From contig JACDFX010000107.1 in NCBI GenBank assembly GCA_013815575.1, positions 1-6,442 of the forward strand: a stretch of 6,442 nt of DNA, in the 5' to 3' direction. Made by a program: the position numbers and the translations under genes. Under the pieces are notes generated by a model. That model did not search any database. It was not told where the DNA came from and worked only from the letters and a program-made list of their open reading frames with translations. This document shows positions 4,363 through 6,442 of the stretch, one piece after another. Source of the DNA: Rubrobacter sp. (lineage in GTDB: Bacteria > Actinomycetota > Rubrobacteria > Rubrobacterales > Rubrobacteraceae). How positions within the stretch are numbered: the first letter of the stretch is position 1; each line of letters begins with the position of its first letter.

Positions 4363-6442
4363 TTAAAGCTTCTTGGAGGCGCCGTTTCTGCCCCAGTCCC
4401 GGACCTGCCACCCCCGCTCCTCGGCCGCCGCCCTGAGCCTCCTGTCCGGGTTGACGGCGACGGGACGCCCCACGGCCTCGAGCATTGGCAGGTCGGAGAT
4501 GGCGTCCGCGTAGGCGTAGGAGCGCGAGAGGTCCACGTTGCGCTTCCTCGCGAACGAGGCAAGCATTCTGGCCCGCGCGTCGCCGGCGACGGGGGTCCCC
4601 ACGAGCTCGCCGGTGTACGCCCCGTCCTCCTGGGCGAGCGTGGAGCAGAGGACGTCGTCGGCGAGGTCCTTCATGGGTTCGAGCAGGAAGTCCAAAGCGC
4701 CGGAGAGGAGGACGACGCGGTGGCCGAGGGCCTTGTGCTCGCGCAGCCGCTCCAGGGCGTCGGGGAAGATGCGGTCAAGGGTAAAGCCGGCGAAGCTCTC
4801 GCGGCCGAGGTGTTTCGCGCGTTCTGGGTCCCAGCCGGCGTAGTTCTTGTAGAAAGCGCGGTTGAAGTGCGCGCGGCTGATCTTGTCCAGGCCCCAGTAG
4901 TACGGGATCTTGGTCGCGAAAGCCGCGAGCCACAGGGGCCGCACGGCCGCCGGCAGCTCCTGCATCCTGAGCCACGCGTAGTACGAGACGACGTTCGACC
5001 CGACGAGCGTGCCGTCCACGTCGAAGATCGCCGCGACCTCCCCCGGCCTCTCCTCGACCGTCCGCCGCTTCTTGCGGTTGGGCCGCGTCGTGAGCGCCGG
5101 CAGGTGCGTCCCGTGCAACCACTCCCGCCACCGGACCTCCGTGATATCGAACGGGAAGCGCTCCCGGTCCGCCGGTTCGAGCGATTCGTAGAGCGCCTTC
5201 GTCCTGTCGGTCGAGAAGACGGCGTACATGTTGGCGTAGGCGCCGTAGATGCGGCTGTAGTAGAGGCTCATTCTGGCCCGCTTCTCGGTCCGGGCCATCC
5301 TCTGGCGGGCGTCTGAGACCATGTGCCCGTCCGGGAGCCTGGCGGCCACCTTCCCGCCGACCTGCAACGCCGCCAACTGCGCCCTGAGCGCGAGCTCGAC
5401 CTTCCGGCGGCCGGGGAAGCTCCACTCCGGCACCTGAACCGGCCGCCCGCCGGAGTCCCTCAAGGGCTTCTCTACGAAGTAGTCCCTGACGTGGTCGTAG
5501 AGGTCCCGGTAGCGCAAAGGGTTCTGCCCGCCCGAGGCGACGTGGAAGACCTCGGGCTCTTCCGGGCGTCTGATGCCGGCGGCGAGGATGGCGTTTACTA
5601 CGTGGTCGACGGGGACGATGTCGACGAGGGTCTCGGGGTCCCCGGGGAACTCGCGCAGGAGGCCCTTCGCGTAGGCCATGATGATTGGGTCGGCCATGCG
5701 GGAGCCCTGGATCCAACCGGGATAAGGCTCCCTGAAGCTGCTCTCGATAATCGCCGGACGCAGGATCACGAGCGGCGACTCCCCCCGTTCCCGAATGACC
5801 GTCCGCTCCGCGAGCGACTTGGTGAACGTGTAGACGTCGTTCCACCCGAGCTCCCGCGCCCGCTCCGTGCCCCGCTCGACGAGGCGCTCGCGCATCCAGG
5901 CCCGCCGGAGCTGGTCCACCCGCCCGGCCACCTCTTCCCCCGTCCCGACCATCCCGAGCTCGTTGCGCGCCTCCGCCTCGAAGCGCCGGAGCAGGCCCCG
6001 CTCCCGCGAGTTGTTCTCGATCTCCCCGACGACCGCCTCCAGGCCCGGGATCTCCTCACGCGCGTCGAAGACCGTGCCGTTTGGCGTCGTCTTCCCCGGC
6101 GGCTCCTCTGGCGCCGCACCCCTGATGTTCCCAGCCACGTACGCGGTCGAGATGTGCATGAAGAGCGGCCTCCTGGGCCAACCGCGGGTGAGCTTGAGCA
6201 GCCCGACGGTCCCCCGGACGTTTGAGTCCACGGCGGCGTCCAGCGGCGCGTCGAACATGACGGAGGCTGCGGAGTGGATCACGATGTCCACGTTCTCGGA
6301 GAGTTCTTCGAGATCCTGCTCACCGAGCCCGAGCGACGGCGCGTGGACGTCCCCTTCGAGAACCCGGATCTTCTCCGCGACGCGTTCGTCGAAGCCGTCG
6401 CCGAGCTCTTCGCGAAGCCTTCGGAAGGCTGCGGAGCCGAGC
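4363..6442 (-). CDS. Fatty acyl-CoA reductase-type SDR fused to HAD-IB phosphatase-like domain; N-terminus outside the window
   Basis: 692 residues are visible; the frame is open to the right edge, and the missing N-terminus should hold the NAD(P)-binding G-x-x-G-x-x-G motif. Numbering from the first visible codon, FAR (male-sterility, NAD_binding_4) hallmarks are VDIVIHSAASVMF (51-63), HISTAYVAG (96-104), a charged helical insert, ERARELGWNDVYTFTKSLAE with the Y204-x3-K208 pair, EPYPGWIQGSRMADPI (238-253) and VDIVPVDHVVNA (273-284). A FAR C-terminal-like region follows to about 450. After a basic linker comes a HAD-IB domain: IFDVDGTL (nucleophile D474, D476), VVLLSGA (S580), an R623 where motif III often has Lys, and YADAISDLPML (D646, D650). 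The reductase should convert acyl-CoA (or acyl-ACP) to aldehyde or alcohol; the phosphatase substrate is unknown. The gene is followed after one base by the zinc dehydrogenase, evidently as an operon. Domain calls are strong; pathway is inferred. Confidence 0.9.
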   Translation of the reverse strand, partial: LGSAAFRRLREELGDGFDERVAEKIRVLEGDVHAPSLGLGEQDLEELSENVDIVIHSAASVMFDAPLDAAVDSNVRGTVGLLKLTRGWPRRPLFMHISTAYVAGNIRGAAPEEPPGKTTPNGTVFDAREEIPGLEAVVGEIENNSRERGLLRRFEAEARNELGMVGTGEEVAGRVDQLRRAWMRERLVERGTERARELGWNDVYTFTKSLAERTVIRERGESPLVILRPAIIESSFREPYPGWIQGSRMADPIIMAYAKGLLREFPGDPETLVDIVPVDHVVNAILAAGIRRPEEPEVFHVASGGQNPLRYRDLYDHVRDYFVEKPLRDSGGRPVQVPEWSFPGRRKVELALRAQLAALQVGGKVAARLPDGHMVSDARQRMARTEKRARMSLYYSRIYGAYANMYAVFSTDRTKALYESLEPADRERFPFDITEVRWREWLHGTHLPALTTRPNRKKRRTVEERPGEVAAIFDVDGTLVGSNVVSYYAWLRMQELPAAVRPLWLAAFATKIPYYWGLDKISRAHFNRAFYKNYAGWDPERAKHLGRESFAGFTLDRIFPDALERLREHKALGHRVVLLSGALDFLLEPMKDLADDVLCSTLAQEDGAYTGELVGTPVAGDARARMLASFARKRNVDLSRSYAYADAISDLPMLEAVGRPVAVNPDRRLRAAAEERGWQVRDWGRNGASKKL

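Noticed and set aside
1272..4436. A 1054-codon open frame on the plus strand opposite the LarA-like and dehydrogenase genes
   Set aside because: It crosses two well-supported minus-strand genes and the repeat-bearing gap, is rich in Arg, Val, Gly and Asp with no recognisable domain, and is the usual antisense shadow of GC-rich codons.
4362..4562. N-terminal extension of the alcohol dehydrogenase to 4562
   Set aside because: The added residues are Ser/Thr/Pro/Arg-rich, out of frame inside the HAD domain, and the family N-terminus lines up with the GTG at 4361.
5323..6225. A 300-codon plus-strand open frame opposite the FAR domain
   Set aside because: Low-complexity Pro/Arg/Glu/Asp/Val-rich translation with no motif; the opposite strand encodes clear FAR motifs throughout.

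Overview
The window is high-GC DNA, about two thirds G+C by eye, with tightly packed genes and long open frames on the antisense strand. Together with the protein sequences, this suggests a GC-rich actinobacterium, possibly of the Rubrobacter type. The lineage is an inference from sequence style and was not tested by a search.

Layout, left to right. (1) Positions 1-622, minus strand: the N-terminal part of a family-5 (peptide/nickel/opine type) ABC-transporter substrate-binding protein. It is cut by an in-frame TGA at 119-121, and the reading frame continues with recognisable family sequence to the window edge. The gene therefore looks like a nonsense-mutated pseudogene, or the TGA is a sequence error. 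(2) Positions 697-1368, plus strand: a multi-pass membrane protein of the DUF998 type, divergent from gene 1. (3) Positions 1365-2942, minus strand: a LarA-like protein (DUF2088, nickel-pincer racemase superfamily) of 525 residues, converging on gene 2 with overlapping stop codons. (4) Positions 2943-3143: a 201-bp intergenic gap with a perfect tandem 15-bp repeat inside a larger inverted repeat. (5) Positions 3144-4361, minus strand: a zinc-dependent medium-chain alcohol dehydrogenase. (6) Positions 4363 to the right edge, minus strand: a fatty acyl-CoA reductase-type protein (male-sterility/FAR family SDR domain plus FAR C-terminal region) fused to a C-terminal HAD-IB phosphatase-like domain. 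Its N-terminus lies outside the window.

Genes 5 and 6 are separated by one base (TAA, G, GTG), so they form a translationally coupled pair. An acyl-CoA reductase and a zinc alcohol dehydrogenase in one operon suggest fatty aldehyde/alcohol chemistry, for example supplying wax, ether-lipid or alkyl-chain precursors. That role is inferred. The racemase-like gene has the same orientation 201 bp downstream and may or may not share the transcript. I found no RNA genes, mobile elements or CRISPR array. I do not see a clearly new multi-gene system. The most notable points are the FAR-HAD fusion operon, the altered active-site positions in the LarA homologue, the in-frame stop in the transporter gene and the structured intergenic repeat.
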